Made by a program: the position numbers and the translations under genes. Below, piece by piece: positions 32,362-41,048 of a stretch of 64,000 nt of DNA; positions within the stretch are counted from its first letter, which is position 1, and every line of letters starts with the position of its first letter. Origin of the DNA: Lentisphaerae bacterium RIFOXYA12_64_32 (GTDB taxonomy: Bacteria; Verrucomicrobiota; Lentisphaeria; Oligosphaerales; YB12-FULL-65-16); NCBI GenBank assembly GCA_001803235.1, contig MHBL01000302.1, forward strand, positions 1 to 64,000, in the 5' to 3' direction. The notes under the pieces are model-generated. The model was not told the DNA's origin. It made no database searches and worked only from the letters and a program-made list of their open reading frames with translations.

Positions 32362-35300
32362 CTACTCCCCGAACACCAGATGCCCGAACTTGGCGGGCTG
32401 GTGGAAGCTCGAGCCGGTGAAGACCCAGGAACTGAACTCCGGCTCGTTCTGCGGCCGGGCCGGGCGCGTGCGGCACAGGTTCAGCCCGATCATGTCGCCC
32501 GGCTTCGGCGCCACACTGCCGAGCGGGAGCGCCATTTCAATGGTCCAGCCGACGTCCGTGCGCACCGCGACCGCATCCCAGCCGCTCGCCGGGTTCCGGC
32601 GTCCCAGGACGTTGGCCACGTAGTGCGCGGCGTTCTGGTGCGTGTGCGCCTGGTCGAGGAAGACCTCGACCGAGTCATCGCGCCAGACCTCGCCGCCGTC
32701 GTTGGTCACCAGCGCAATGATGGTGCCCGGTTCGCCCTCGATGCACTCCATGGCGACGTAGAGCTTCTTGTCGTCGTACGCGAGCCAGGCACGCGTCTGC
32801 TGCTTGGCCGGGCCTTTGCCGTCGTTGCGCAGGAACTGCTTGACCGCCGGCTCGCCCGTCCAGCACTTGTCGTCGAGCTTGCCGTCGAGCTTCGGCGGCT
32901 CGGTCGCGCGCGGACAGCGCAGTGCCTGGAAGTCCGCGAGCACTGCGAACCCCGCAGCGGCGCGTGCGGACCCCGCAGCGCCGGCCGCGACGTCGACGCT
33001 GACTTCGTACACGCCGGGCTTCGGCGCTGCCGGGGCGCGCAGCCAGAACGTGACCGACTGCGCCTCGGATGCCGGCAGTTCGACCTGACGGGGTGCGGTG
33101 TCCGCAGTCCAGCCGTCGGGCGCCGTGACCGAGAACTGCGCCGTGAGCGGCTTGGCCAGGCGGTTGTGCAGGACCGCATCGAACCGGGTCTGGCCGCTGA
33201 GCGCATCGGCGTGCGGCGGCGCGCGCAACTCGACGTGGAGCGGCGCGGCGACATCGACCCAGACGTGGTCCGTCAGCTTATGGTTGTCCGAGAGTACGGC
33301 GGACACGACCAGGCTATGGTTGTACTGGTGCGCGGTCGCCGGCACGCCCACCACGCAAGTGGCCGCGCCGTTCTCGCCAGGGGTCAGTTTCACCTGCCAC
33401 TCGGGTGGTGCTTCCACGGCCCAGCGCGCTTCGGCCGGGCGCGACAGGGACAGTGCGAGCGTGACCTGGCCGCCGGGCGCGGCTTCGCCGGTGCGGGCAA
33501 CCACGATGCGCGGCAGATTCGCAGGCAACGCAGCGACAGTCTTCAACTGGAGCTCAACCAGGTCGTATATCTCGAGTCGAGGCACCTCGATATTTGCGCA
33601 GGCATCGGATCCCGGTGCCAGCATCCAGCACGGCGGCATGCCCGCGGCCTTGCCCGCCCGAAACACGACCGGCAACAGAGCTTTCTTCGTGCCGTCGTCG
33701 GGCGACAGCAGATAGGCATTGTCGACCGCCGTGCAGGGCGGCAGTCGCACTTTGACTGGGATGTTGACAGCCGGCTTCACGCGGCCGTTCAGGTCCACGT
33801 TGTAGTTGACGAGTTGGACCAGCATCGTTTGGGCGCCATCGAATGCCGTCGTGACCTCGATGCTCGAATCGGCGCCGACACTGGCCGGCAGTCCATGCCC
33901 GCCCGCCCACTCGATGAGCTCGGGCAGTGCGGCCAGCCCCGCCTCCTGCGCCGGCGACAGCCCCGCGTTGGCCGAGCCCGGCAGAGACACCGCCGGCAAA
34001 CAGGCGATGCGGCCGTTGCCGGACTCGCGACGTTGCGGCGTCTTGGGCCAGTCGACCTCCACGCCCGCCGCACGGCGCAGCGCCGACTCGGCACGGACCT
34101 GGCCCCAGGCGTCGTGCGTGCCGCACGGGCCGAGCAGGATCAGGCCACCGCCGTTCTCGACGAACTTCAGCAGCATGGCGATCTGCGCATCGGAGATCAT
34201 CGCGACCTGGGGCAGGATAAGCACTTCGCACGGCGGCGCAATGCCTTTCTCGATGTCCTCGTCGATCAGGAACGTGTGCGGAATGTGCTGGTCCGCGAGG
34301 AACCGCGACACGCCCGGCGGGTAGCTCGTCAGTCCCGCGTAGGCCTGCTGCAGAGAGGCCCAGACGGCGACCGGGCTCCAGGGCCGGGCGCGGGTGAGCA
34401 CACTGGCGTGCTCGGCCAGGAACGCGTCGTACTCGATGGCGGCGGCGCTGGCGGGCGGCTGAATGTAGTGGAACTGCCACGTGGCGCCCTGTGCCGCGCC
34501 TTCGGCGATCGCCAGCCGGGTCAGGTTCGGGCGTGCGTCCGGGACGTTGCCGTCCGGCGCGGTCTTGAGCAGGGCGACCGGCTTGCCGTGCGCAGCGGCG
34601 AGCAGGTACCGGTAGTCGAGGCTGTTGCTGTTCTTCACGCCTTGGTTCATGTGCGGCCCGGCGCCGTACTTGGCCTCGTCGAAGATGACGTCAATGGCCT
34701 GGCTCCACAGTTCGATGTTTTCGGCGCTGCCGACCTGCGGGCCGAACGGTTCGCCCGACCACATGCAGTAGTTGGCGGTCATGATGTAGTTCGGGTTCAG
34801 CGTTCGCGCGTACGCCTTGGTGTCCTTGAGGAAGTCGAGTAGCGACCAAGTCCCGAACTTGCGCCAGGCCAGCCAGAGCCGGCCTTTGCTGTCCAGCGGC
34901 GGCTCGGCAGTTGCCGGGTCGGTGACGTCGAAATGCTGGCGCAGTTCGTCCGGCGTGTAGGTCTCCTTGAGCCAGGTGCGGAACCGCTCGCGGCACCACT
35001 TGCAGTAGCAGTTGCCTTGGCTGACGTACGGGCCGTCGTAGAAACTGCCATCGCCGCCCGCCTCGCAGATCATGCGGATCAGGCCCTTGGTGTACTGCCG
35101 CACGCCGGGGCTGTTCACGCACAGGTGGTACCCGTCCTGGCCGCCGTACGAGTAGGGCCGCGGCGTGCCTTTGGCGTCGCACTGCGCCATCTCGAGCAGG
35201 TCGCCGGGCTTGGGCCCGAAGTAGTCCGTGTACTCCTGCCAGCGCTTGTCGTAGAAGTCGAACAGGATGGTGCGCTTGTCCTTGTCGCCGTAACTGAAGC

Positions 35301-35643
35301 ACGGCCCGATGTAGAGAATGCAGGCAGCGCCGGCCGCATGCACCTCGTCGATCGTCTTGCGCGTGCGGGCCGTCATCTTCTCGAGTTCGGTGCGGGCCGG
35401 CATGCCCGTATACCCGTGGAACGGGCCGTGCCAGTGCAGGAAGTTGATCCGCGCCTGGCGCAGGAACTCGATGAAGTCCGGGGTCACCTCGCGGTAGTGA
35501 ATGCAGTAGCGCAGGTCCCCGTTTGGCGGCACGGGCCCGGGCTTGTAGGGCGTCACGGCAGGCGGCACGGCCGGTGCCTGCGCCAAAAGCGATGCCGCCA
35601 GAAGGACCGACCCGGCGAGGGCTGCGATGGTGAACCTGTTCAT
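32362..35643 (-). CDS. Secreted GHL6/beta-galactosidase-like glycoside hydrolase with CBM9
   Basis: A 1093-residue protein with a signal peptide (MNRFTIAALAGSVLLAASLLAQ). Residues about 45-380 form a TIM-barrel putative glycosidase (GHL6-like), with conserved-looking GPFHGYTG, DGPYVSQGNCYCKWC and WSQAIDVIFDEAKYG. Residues about 420-530 resemble the amidotransferase-like trimerisation domain of GH42 enzymes (ENGGGLILLGPCG). Beta-sandwich domains follow, and the last about 190 residues are CBM9-like (PPKLDGKLDDKCW to GLNLCRTRP). The exact substrate is unknown. It is the largest protein on the minus strand here and faces the PIN-toxin pair. Confidence 0.82.
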   Translation of the reverse strand: MNRFTIAALAGSVLLAASLLAQAPAVPPAVTPYKPGPVPPNGDLRYCIHYREVTPDFIEFLRQARINFLHWHGPFHGYTGMPARTELEKMTARTRKTIDEVHAAGAACILYIGPCFSYGDKDKRTILFDFYDKRWQEYTDYFGPKPGDLLEMAQCDAKGTPRPYSYGGQDGYHLCVNSPGVRQYTKGLIRMICEAGGDGSFYDGPYVSQGNCYCKWCRERFRTWLKETYTPDELRQHFDVTDPATAEPPLDSKGRLWLAWRKFGTWSLLDFLKDTKAYARTLNPNYIMTANYCMWSGEPFGPQVGSAENIELWSQAIDVIFDEAKYGAGPHMNQGVKNSNSLDYRYLLAAAHGKPVALLKTAPDGNVPDARPNLTRLAIAEGAAQGATWQFHYIQPPASAAAIEYDAFLAEHASVLTRARPWSPVAVWASLQQAYAGLTSYPPGVSRFLADQHIPHTFLIDEDIEKGIAPPCEVLILPQVAMISDAQIAMLLKFVENGGGLILLGPCGTHDAWGQVRAESALRRAAGVEVDWPKTPQRRESGNGRIACLPAVSLPGSANAGLSPAQEAGLAALPELIEWAGGHGLPASVGADSSIEVTTAFDGAQTMLVQLVNYNVDLNGRVKPAVNIPVKVRLPPCTAVDNAYLLSPDDGTKKALLPVVFRAGKAAGMPPCWMLAPGSDACANIEVPRLEIYDLVELQLKTVAALPANLPRIVVARTGEAAPGGQVTLALSLSRPAEARWAVEAPPEWQVKLTPGENGAATCVVGVPATAHQYNHSLVVSAVLSDNHKLTDHVWVDVAAPLHVELRAPPHADALSGQTRFDAVLHNRLAKPLTAQFSVTAPDGWTADTAPRQVELPASEAQSVTFWLRAPAAPKPGVYEVSVDVAAGAAGSARAAAGFAVLADFQALRCPRATEPPKLDGKLDDKCWTGEPAVKQFLRNDGKGPAKQQTRAWLAYDDKKLYVAMECIEGEPGTIIALVTNDGGEVWRDDSVEVFLDQAHTHQNAAHYVANVLGRRNPASGWDAVAVRTDVGWTIEMALPLGSVAPKPGDMIGLNLCRTRPARPQNEPEFSSWVFTGSSFHQPAKFGHLVFGE

Positions 35644-35767
35644 GTGCTGTGACCTCCTGTGGGCCGTTCACGCCAGACCCGATTCGGATGGAAAGCGTTG
35701 CCCAACCCTTCGATGCCAATATGGCCGCCGTCGCCAGGACTGCAAGGATCGCGGGGGCACGCACGTG

Positions 35768-35929
35768 CTGCGTCAGCGACCCCCGGGCGGCGGACCGCCC
35801 GGTCATATGCGGGTGTTACTCGCCCCGCCGGGACATGCTAGAGCACGAACTCTAGCCACAGCCGCCCGGACGACGCCCGTTAGAGTTCACGCTTTCGCGT
35901 GTCCCCGGGCCCTGCGAGTAACATGGGAG
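35768..35929 (+). repeat. Dispersed repeat R2, copy A (short form)
   Basis: It begins GCGTCAGCGACCCCCGGGCG with the hairpin CCGGGCGGC..GCCGCCCGG-type core and TCATATG, and ends GCGAGTAACATGGGAG. The same two ends bound the copy at 40506-40705, but the interior here is shorter and different. Confidence 0.65.
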
Positions 35930-35978
35930 GCCGAGGTGGCGGTGACATCGAAGTCAAGGATCGACCAGGGCCCACGCC

Positions 35979-36038
35979 CAAAGTGGTCGGACCGTCTCGG
36001 TCCGACACCCGCGGGACCTCGACGATCCCGCCACTTTG
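35979..36038. repeat. Three-way-junction palindromic repeat R4, copy 2
   Basis: Outer stem CAAAGTGG/CCACTTTG, first hairpin TCGGACCG-tct-CGGTCCGA and second hairpin GCGGGA..TCCCGC. Compared with the copy at 20011-20070, the closing C-G pair of the first hairpin is T-A here, a compensatory change. Confidence 0.65.
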
Positions 36039-36073
36039 CCCATCCGTCCCCGTGCCCCCAGCCCTCCACCTGA

Positions 36074-36262
36074 CTCCCATGCTACCCTCGAGGAGCGCAC
36101 GTGGCGGCGCGAGTTCTGGCGCGTCGGCACATGCGCGGTTGGCAGCGCCGTCCGCCGCTCGCTGAAGCCTCGCTGCCACTTCCGCCTGAAGTGCGGAACT
36201 CAGACGGAGACGCCGGAGTAGCAGTTGAACATGATCGAGTGGTCTGCCGCTCGGCGGCGCGG
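36074..36262 (-). repeat. Dispersed repeat R2, copy B (long form)
   Basis: Read on the minus strand it matches 40506-40705 over most of its length, including GCTCGCTGAAGC, CTGCCACTTCCGCCTGAA and the end word CTCCCATG (36073-36080, the complement of CATGGGAG). The two long copies lie about 4.3 kb apart, in opposite orientation. Confidence 0.7.
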
Positions 36263-36354
36263 AGGTATCACAATTGCCCCGGCACTTGTACACGCGGACG
36301 GCACCGCCTATCTTCTTCGTGCGTATGAAAACGGCGGCACAGAACGGGGGCATC

Positions 36355-37479
36355 ATGAAGAACGCATCTCTGCTCATGCTCTTGGCCGTTTTCACCCCTG
36401 GCACAGGAGGCGCACAAATGCCAACTGAACCGTTGGAGACAGATCCCGAGACGGGCGTACAGGTCTACTGTCTCGGTGCGGATGAGCGGCCTGCCGACGA
36501 CATCTACGGCGAACAGCCTTACGGTGACGCGACCGGACGGCGGATCGTGATTCGCTATTTCAAGAAAGAGACCCGGCCCAGTGGCCTGAGCGTCATTGAT
36601 CTGACGGATGGGGCGCGCCACGACATTCTCGAGGGCGCGACACCGTTCCCAGCCTTCCATGCCTGGGGCGCGGAGATGTGGTGGAACCAGAAAGTGGACG
36701 GCAAGCTGCTGCTGCGCCGCTGCAGTTTCGACACGCTGCAGGTGCAGGACGTCTGTCCGCTGCCGGCCGAAATGGGCAGCTTCAGTTACGGCACCGTGTC
36801 GCCGGACAACCGCTACTACGCGGTGAGTGTCACGCCGCCGGCCGGGCCACCGGCCAGGGTGCACGTCCTGGATTTGCAGACGGGCGTCTGGAGCCTGCTC
36901 CTGGACAAGCCCGGCTACCATGCCAAGCACGAACAGTTCTCGCGCGATGGCCGCAACCGCGTGCTGATCCAGCTCAACCAGTACCCCGAGGTCAAGCAGG
37001 TACTGCTGGGCGAACTGGAGATCGGCGGCGAGGCCAAGATGTTCCCGGCCGACCAGCCCCACACGCCGCGGCCGACCGGCCACGAGGCCTGGATCGGCGA
37101 CACGGCGCGCATCTTCTTCTCCTGCGGATTTGCCTCCGACAAGGACGGCGCTATCTGGACCAGCCAGGTCGGCGATACCGCGGCCAAAGCGGTGGCGCCG
37201 GGCAACATGCGTTTCGGGCACGTGAGCGTCTCGCGCGATGGCAAGTACTGGATCGCCGACACGGGCGGCGAGGGTGTGCCCATCTACATCGGCAGCTTTG
37301 CCAGCGGCGCGTACAAGCGCGCCGTCTGCAGCCGCTCCGTGGTCACGAAGGACCAGTCATCGCACACGCACCCGTACCTGACCGCGGACAACCGCTGGCT
37401 TATCTTCAACTCGACGCGGGACGGCCACGCCCAGGTCTACGGCGCCCGGCTGGCCGACGGCTGGCTGAACGCGCTGTAG
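36355..37479 (+). CDS. Secreted PL22-like beta-propeller (oligogalacturonate lyase-like)
   Basis: About 374 residues. The start at 36355 gives a signal peptide (MKNASLLMLLAVFTPGTGGAQ); ATG 36325 is possible. A seven-bladed WD40-like propeller is implied by repeated YxVSxTPPxGPPARVHVLDL-type blades. Histidine positions GHEAWIG, HEQFSRDG and SSHTHPYLTADNRWLIF match those that hold the metal in PL22 oligogalacturonate lyases. It would split unsaturated pectin oligomers, but the His set is judged by eye only, so a non-pectin substrate is possible. Confidence 0.78.
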   Translation: MKNASLLMLLAVFTPGTGGAQMPTEPLETDPETGVQVYCLGADERPADDIYGEQPYGDATGRRIVIRYFKKETRPSGLSVIDLTDGARHDILEGATPFPAFHAWGAEMWWNQKVDGKLLLRRCSFDTLQVQDVCPLPAEMGSFSYGTVSPDNRYYAVSVTPPAGPPARVHVLDLQTGVWSLLLDKPGYHAKHEQFSRDGRNRVLIQLNQYPEVKQVLLGELEIGGEAKMFPADQPHTPRPTGHEAWIGDTARIFFSCGFASDKDGAIWTSQVGDTAAKAVAPGNMRFGHVSVSRDGKYWIADTGGEGVPIYIGSFASGAYKRAVCSRSVVTKDQSSHTHPYLTADNRWLIFNSTRDGHAQVYGARLADGWLNAL

Positions 37480-37578
37480 ACCGCAGATTCCTCACCACGC
37501 AGGATCCTCGCGGTGACTCAACGGAACGGCGCGCCGCAGACCGGATTGCCGTCCTGGACGGGTGCGCGACCCGCACTC

Positions 37579-38808
37579 TCACGCCGCGCACCCGGCGCGG
37601 AGCACCTGCGGCAGCAACTGCCGTTTCAAGGCGCGCGCGCCTTCCCAGGCGGCCAGGGCGTCGTTGATCGCCTCCAGCACCATCTCGTCGGGCGGGTAGA
37701 TCAGGCAGTGGTCGCGGCACTGATTCCTGTTGTCCGTCCGGTCCCACTGGAACCCGTATCCGGTCATACGCGGTTCGCTCTGCAGCGACAGCAGGAGTCG
37801 CTCCCAGAGCGTATCGAGGCGCGCCGCGACCGCCGGCGTCGCCAGTTCCGGACAGGCGGCGAGCCAGTCCTCGATCTCCACGATCAAGGCCTCGGCCTGG
37901 CGACAGGTGGTGTCCAGCTTCTTGCAGCCGCTCTCCCAGCTCTTGGAATCGAACGGCGGATACTCGCGCAGACAGACCGTCGCCTCCGGCGGGTGCCGAG
38001 TCAGGTACTCATCGACAAACTCGAACTGCGCGCCCGGCAACGCGGACAGGTCGTCCAAGAGACGGCTGAACGGCTTCCGCTTCTTGTCGCGCCACTGCTC
38101 GCACTCCAATACCGCCAGACACTCGAAGTCCATGGCGATCAGGAACAGGCCGTCGTTGCCGCTAGCCGCCCGCTCGCGCAGCGTCGCGAGCAACGTCTCG
38201 TACGACAGCGCCCAAGGACCCGCGCCTTCTTCCAGCAGGATGTCGTAATTGGTCGGGTGTGAGTGGATCACGGGCAGGCGTGTGCCGGCCGGACCGCGGA
38301 CAAACGTCGGTTGGAAAAGATCGAGTTGGCGCCAGTCGGTGTAATAGGGCCCGCCCGGGTTGCTGTGCTCGAGCCAGCCGCTGGAGTAGGCCCAGCGCAC
38401 CCCGTTCTCGACCAACGGCTTGATCACCGTCGAGTCCCAGGCGCAGTCCGAGGCCCAGAACCCGCCCGGCTGCCGCCCGTACACGCACCGATCCACCTCC
38501 ACCCCTTTGCGGATCAGCATCTCCTGAACGCGCATGGAAATGGTCGGCAGATACACATGCTCGAAGCCATTGGTCGAGTTGGCCAGCCGCCCTTCGGCGA
38601 TACCGCGGCGAATGGCGTCGACGACTTCCGGCGACTCTTCCAGCCATTTCAGCGTCGAGTACCCCGACGGACAGATGTCGGCGCGCACCTGCGGATAGGC
38701 GCGCATCGCCTCCAGCAGCGGCAGGTACCCGCGCTCCACGATGAACCGCTTGTCGCTCATGTACGAGAACCGACGATTGCCCATGAACATGAAACTGAGA
38801 CTGAGCAT
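37579..38808 (-). CDS. GH57/GH38-like glycoside hydrolase
   Basis: About 409 residues, probably cytoplasmic. The start MLSLSFMFMGNRRFSYM at 38808 lies just after GGAGG. The N-terminal barrel has ADICPSGYSTLKWLEE, STNGFEHVYLPTI, GFWASDCAWD (where GH57 enzymes usually have a Trp/Glu motif) and FLIAMDFECL. A helical C-terminal part (DTLWERLLLSLQSEPRMTGYGFQWDR) is also seen in GH57/GH38-like proteins. The nucleophile Glu is not obvious. The gene has its own strong promoter with a LacI-type operator. Confidence 0.72.
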   Translation of the reverse strand: MLSLSFMFMGNRRFSYMSDKRFIVERGYLPLLEAMRAYPQVRADICPSGYSTLKWLEESPEVVDAIRRGIAEGRLANSTNGFEHVYLPTISMRVQEMLIRKGVEVDRCVYGRQPGGFWASDCAWDSTVIKPLVENGVRWAYSSGWLEHSNPGGPYYTDWRQLDLFQPTFVRGPAGTRLPVIHSHPTNYDILLEEGAGPWALSYETLLATLRERAASGNDGLFLIAMDFECLAVLECEQWRDKKRKPFSRLLDDLSALPGAQFEFVDEYLTRHPPEATVCLREYPPFDSKSWESGCKKLDTTCRQAEALIVEIEDWLAACPELATPAVAARLDTLWERLLLSLQSEPRMTGYGFQWDRTDNRNQCRDHCLIYPPDEMVLEAINDALAAWEGARALKRQLLPQVLRAGCAA

Positions 38809-38875
38809 AACCACCTCCGTTGTGTGTCAGACCCTGCCCAGGTGCACCGCGCCCCGGGCCTTCTTGCCACCCTTG

Positions 38876-38923
38876 ATCGAAACGTTTCGATTATATTCTA
38901 CACCGGATCAGGGAACCTGTCAA
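38876..38923 (-). promoter_or_regulatory. Promoter with LacI-family operator for the GH57-like gene
   Basis: On the minus strand: -35 TTGACA (38918-38923), a 17-bp spacer, -10 TAGAAT (38895-38900), then the perfect 16-bp palindrome ATCGAAACGTTTCGAT (38876-38891) with the central CG typical of LacI-family operators. The operator covers the expected transcription start, so repression by the neighbouring LacI-type protein is strongly suggested. Confidence 0.82.
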
Positions 38924-38949
38924 GCACGGGGCGGGATTCGGGAGGTAAT

Positions 38950-39018
38950 GCGTCAGCAAAGGGTGGAGCATAGACCCCTGCCACCTCGTGTGGCAGGTGA
39001 ACGGGTTCATTTGGCTAC
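38950..39018 (+). repeat. Dispersed repeat R3, copy 1
   Basis: GCGTCAGCAAAGGGTGGAGC, the hairpin CCTGCCAC-ctcgt-GTGGCAGG, then GTGAACGGGTTC and TTTGGCTAC. It is found again in opposite orientation at 40869-40937. The rest of the gap 38942-39179 shows no gene. Confidence 0.65.
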
Positions 39019-39179
39019 TACACCGCACTTCGTCCCCTCTCTTCCCTTATCCCCCGTCCGCGGGCGGCGGACACGCAGAACAGGAAGACCGTAGCAGCAT
39101 TGGGCGCGGCATGGGGACGGGAGTTGGCGAAGAACTGGAGTTCCTCCTTCGCCCCTCGACACCCGTCCCTCGCCCCTCG

Positions 39180-40196
39180 TCAGGCAGAACCCGGTGGCTT
39201 AGCCAGGGACGCGCCCGGGGACCAGGACGGGGGCAGGATGACGCGCTGCGGCATGCCGACCAGGACGCCGTCGCGTTTCTGGATCAGGATACGGACCGCG
39301 ACGGCGCCGAACTCGCGCAGGGGTTGAGCCACCGTCGCGAGCACCGGCGCGCAGTACGCCGCGACGGTGCCGTCGAACCCGACCACGGACATGTCGGCAG
39401 GAATGCGGAGTCCGCGCTCGGTCAGGCCCTGAACGAGTCCGCAGGCGACCGGGTCGCCGGCGGCCACGAAAACAGCCGTCGGCCGCGACCTGCGCGCGAG
39501 CACCGCGGCGGCGGCGCGCTGGCCGGCCTCCGCCCGGTAGGCGTCGACGGTCAGCACCGCCTTCTCCGGGCTGCGCACCCCCGCCTCACGCAGGACCTGC
39601 AGGCAGCCGTCGACGCGTTCCGCCTCGCGCCGCCCGCCGGCCTTGCCGGTCAGGCACGCCACGCGGCGGTGTCCCGCTTCCGTGATCCGAGTCGCCGCCA
39701 GGCGCCCGACGGCCAGGTTGTCGACCCCGACCAGGTCGAGGTCGGCCAAGTCGTCCGGGCGTTCAATGACCACCACGTTGGTGCTGTACCGGCGCACGCG
39801 TCCGAGGCTGTCCGGAGTCAGGCCGATGGCGACGACACCGCAGGGCCGGTAGGCGGCCGTGCGTTGCAGCGCCGTGTCCGAGCGGTCGAGTCGCGACCAC
39901 AGCACTTCCAGACCCGCTCGCGCCGCTTCGGCGAGCACGCCGTCGAAGACCTTGTAGACCACCGGGAACAGGTCGAAGTCCATGTCTTCGGCAAAGCAGA
40001 ACAGGATCATGTCGCTGAAACCGCGCTTGAGTGCCTGGCCGGCGGGGTTCAACGTGTACTGCAGCCGTTGGACGACGTCGAGGATGCGCTGGCGCGTCGC
40101 CGGTGCTACCCGCGGGCTGCCGCGCAGGGCCAGCGACACGGTGGACAGCGACACGCCCGCGGTGCGCGCAATGTCTTTGATGGTCACTTTGCTCAT
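39180..40196 (-). CDS. LacI-family transcriptional regulator
   Basis: About 338 residues. The start at 40196 gives MSKVTIKDIARTAGVSLSTVSLAL, the classic LacI helix-turn-helix with hinge (RILDVVQRLQYTLNPAGQALKRG). The remainder is a periplasmic-binding-protein fold for a sugar effector (RPTAVFVAAGDPVACGLVQGL, DMSVVGFDG). Its likely target is the palindrome before the GH57-like gene, which lies next on the same strand. The effector sugar is unknown. A MITE copy sits 90 bp upstream of its start. Confidence 0.93.
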   Translation of the reverse strand: MSKVTIKDIARTAGVSLSTVSLALRGSPRVAPATRQRILDVVQRLQYTLNPAGQALKRGFSDMILFCFAEDMDFDLFPVVYKVFDGVLAEAARAGLEVLWSRLDRSDTALQRTAAYRPCGVVAIGLTPDSLGRVRRYSTNVVVIERPDDLADLDLVGVDNLAVGRLAATRITEAGHRRVACLTGKAGGRREAERVDGCLQVLREAGVRSPEKAVLTVDAYRAEAGQRAAAAVLARRSRPTAVFVAAGDPVACGLVQGLTERGLRIPADMSVVGFDGTVAAYCAPVLATVAQPLREFGAVAVRILIQKRDGVLVGMPQRVILPPSWSPGASLAKPPGSA

Positions 40197-40286
40197 CGGT
40201 GCCACTCTCCGCTGACCGCTCATCGCGCGGCTCGACTCACTGTACCGTTGCCCCGCGCCCCCGGCAAGTCGCAGGGAAAGAGACGC

Positions 40287-40406
40287 AGGGCTGTTTCAAG
40301 ATTCGTGACCGTCGCGTGCAGCGAGTACCCCCGGCGTGTCCCCACGCCGGGGGGGGCGCGGAGGCGTGGCCTTCCGAGACGTGGTGCCAGATCTTGAAAC
40401 AGCCCT
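40287..40406 (+). mobile_element. MITE-like element, copy 3 (120 bp, internally deleted)
   Basis: Perfect 16-bp terminal repeats identical to copy 1. The flanks GAAAGAGACGC (40276-40286) and GAAAGAGACGG (40407-40417) match in 10 of 11 positions, giving a target duplication. It lacks about 33 bp including the second internal hairpin. It lies 90 bp upstream of the LacI gene. Confidence 0.9.
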
Positions 40407-40505
40407 GAAAGAGACGGGAGTCTGGTGCCGGCAGGACGCGTCGGACCAGTCCGCCCCCTCGGACGCGTCAGACGGGTCTGACTGGCGGGTCACCCGACAC
40501 GTGAA

Positions 40506-40705
40506 GCGTCAGCGCCCCCCGGGCGGCAGACCGCCCGATCATATCAAGTTGTTACTCCTGCGTTTCCGCCTGAGTACCGCCTTTCAGGCGGAAGTGGCAG
40601 CGACGCTTCAGCGAGCGGGCGCACGGCGTTGCCATCCGCACACAGTGTCGACACGCCGGAACACGCGCCACAACGCGAACAACCCCTCCGCGAGTAACAT
40701 GGGAG
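40506..40705 (+). repeat. Dispersed repeat R2, copy C (long form)
   Basis: From GCGTCAGCGCCCCCCGGGCG to GCGAGTAACATGGGAG. It contains a CGGGCGGCAGACCGCCCG hairpin and a CCGCCTTTCAGGCGG hairpin. It matches copy B on the opposite strand at 36074-36262, and the ends match copy A. Confidence 0.7.
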
Positions 40706-40799
40706 TCGCGGGTGGAACGACCGCATGCTGGCCCATATGTGAGCCCCCCGTGGCCTTGCGCCACGGGTGAATCGGGTTCGCTGGCCAAGTGTGCACGCT

Positions 40800-40852
40800 C
40801 CCCCTTGTTCCCTTGCCCCGCCCTTGGCGGCCGGGGCAAGGGAACAAGGGGG
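40800..40852. repeat. Hairpin with perfect 20-bp arms
   Basis: Arms 40800-40819 and 40833-40852 are perfectly complementary, with a 13-nt loop. They begin CCCCCTTGTT and end AACAAGGGGG. The hairpin lies between repeats R2 and R3 in a gene-free stretch. There is no downstream T-run, and it is far from any stop codon, so a terminator role is unlikely. Confidence 0.75.
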
Positions 40853-40868
40853 AACCAAGGTGCGCGCT

Positions 40869-40937
40869 GTAGCCAAACTGAACCCATTCACCTGCCACAC
40901 AAGGTGGCAGGGGTCTATGCTTCACCCTTCACTGACG
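40869..40937 (-). repeat. Dispersed repeat R3, copy 2
   Basis: The reverse complement of the repeat at 38950-39018, with the same CCTGCCAC..GTGGCAGG hairpin and flanking words. The two copies flank the lacI gene in opposite orientation, which could allow inversion by recombination. Confidence 0.65.
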
Positions 40938-41048
40938 CTTCACCCCGCCCCCGCCGCTCCCGCTTGCACCGCCCCCGCCGGCCGTGTACGTTGGGCGCCC
41001 AATGAACCTGACACGGCCCGGCCACAAGGGCGATTCTGAAAGACGCGA

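Larger units (their letters stand above)
35644..36354. other. Composite of nested repeats between two glycan genes
   Basis: No gene is supported. The stretch is built from repeat R2 copy A (about 35768-35929), the R4 three-way junction (35979-36038) and R2 copy B in opposite orientation (36074-36262), leaving little unique DNA. Confidence 0.6.

Noticed and set aside
32380-34842. Long plus-strand open frame of about 820 codons
   Set aside because: Shadow of the minus-strand GHL6-like gene; no signal peptide or motif, and composition is typical of antisense frames.
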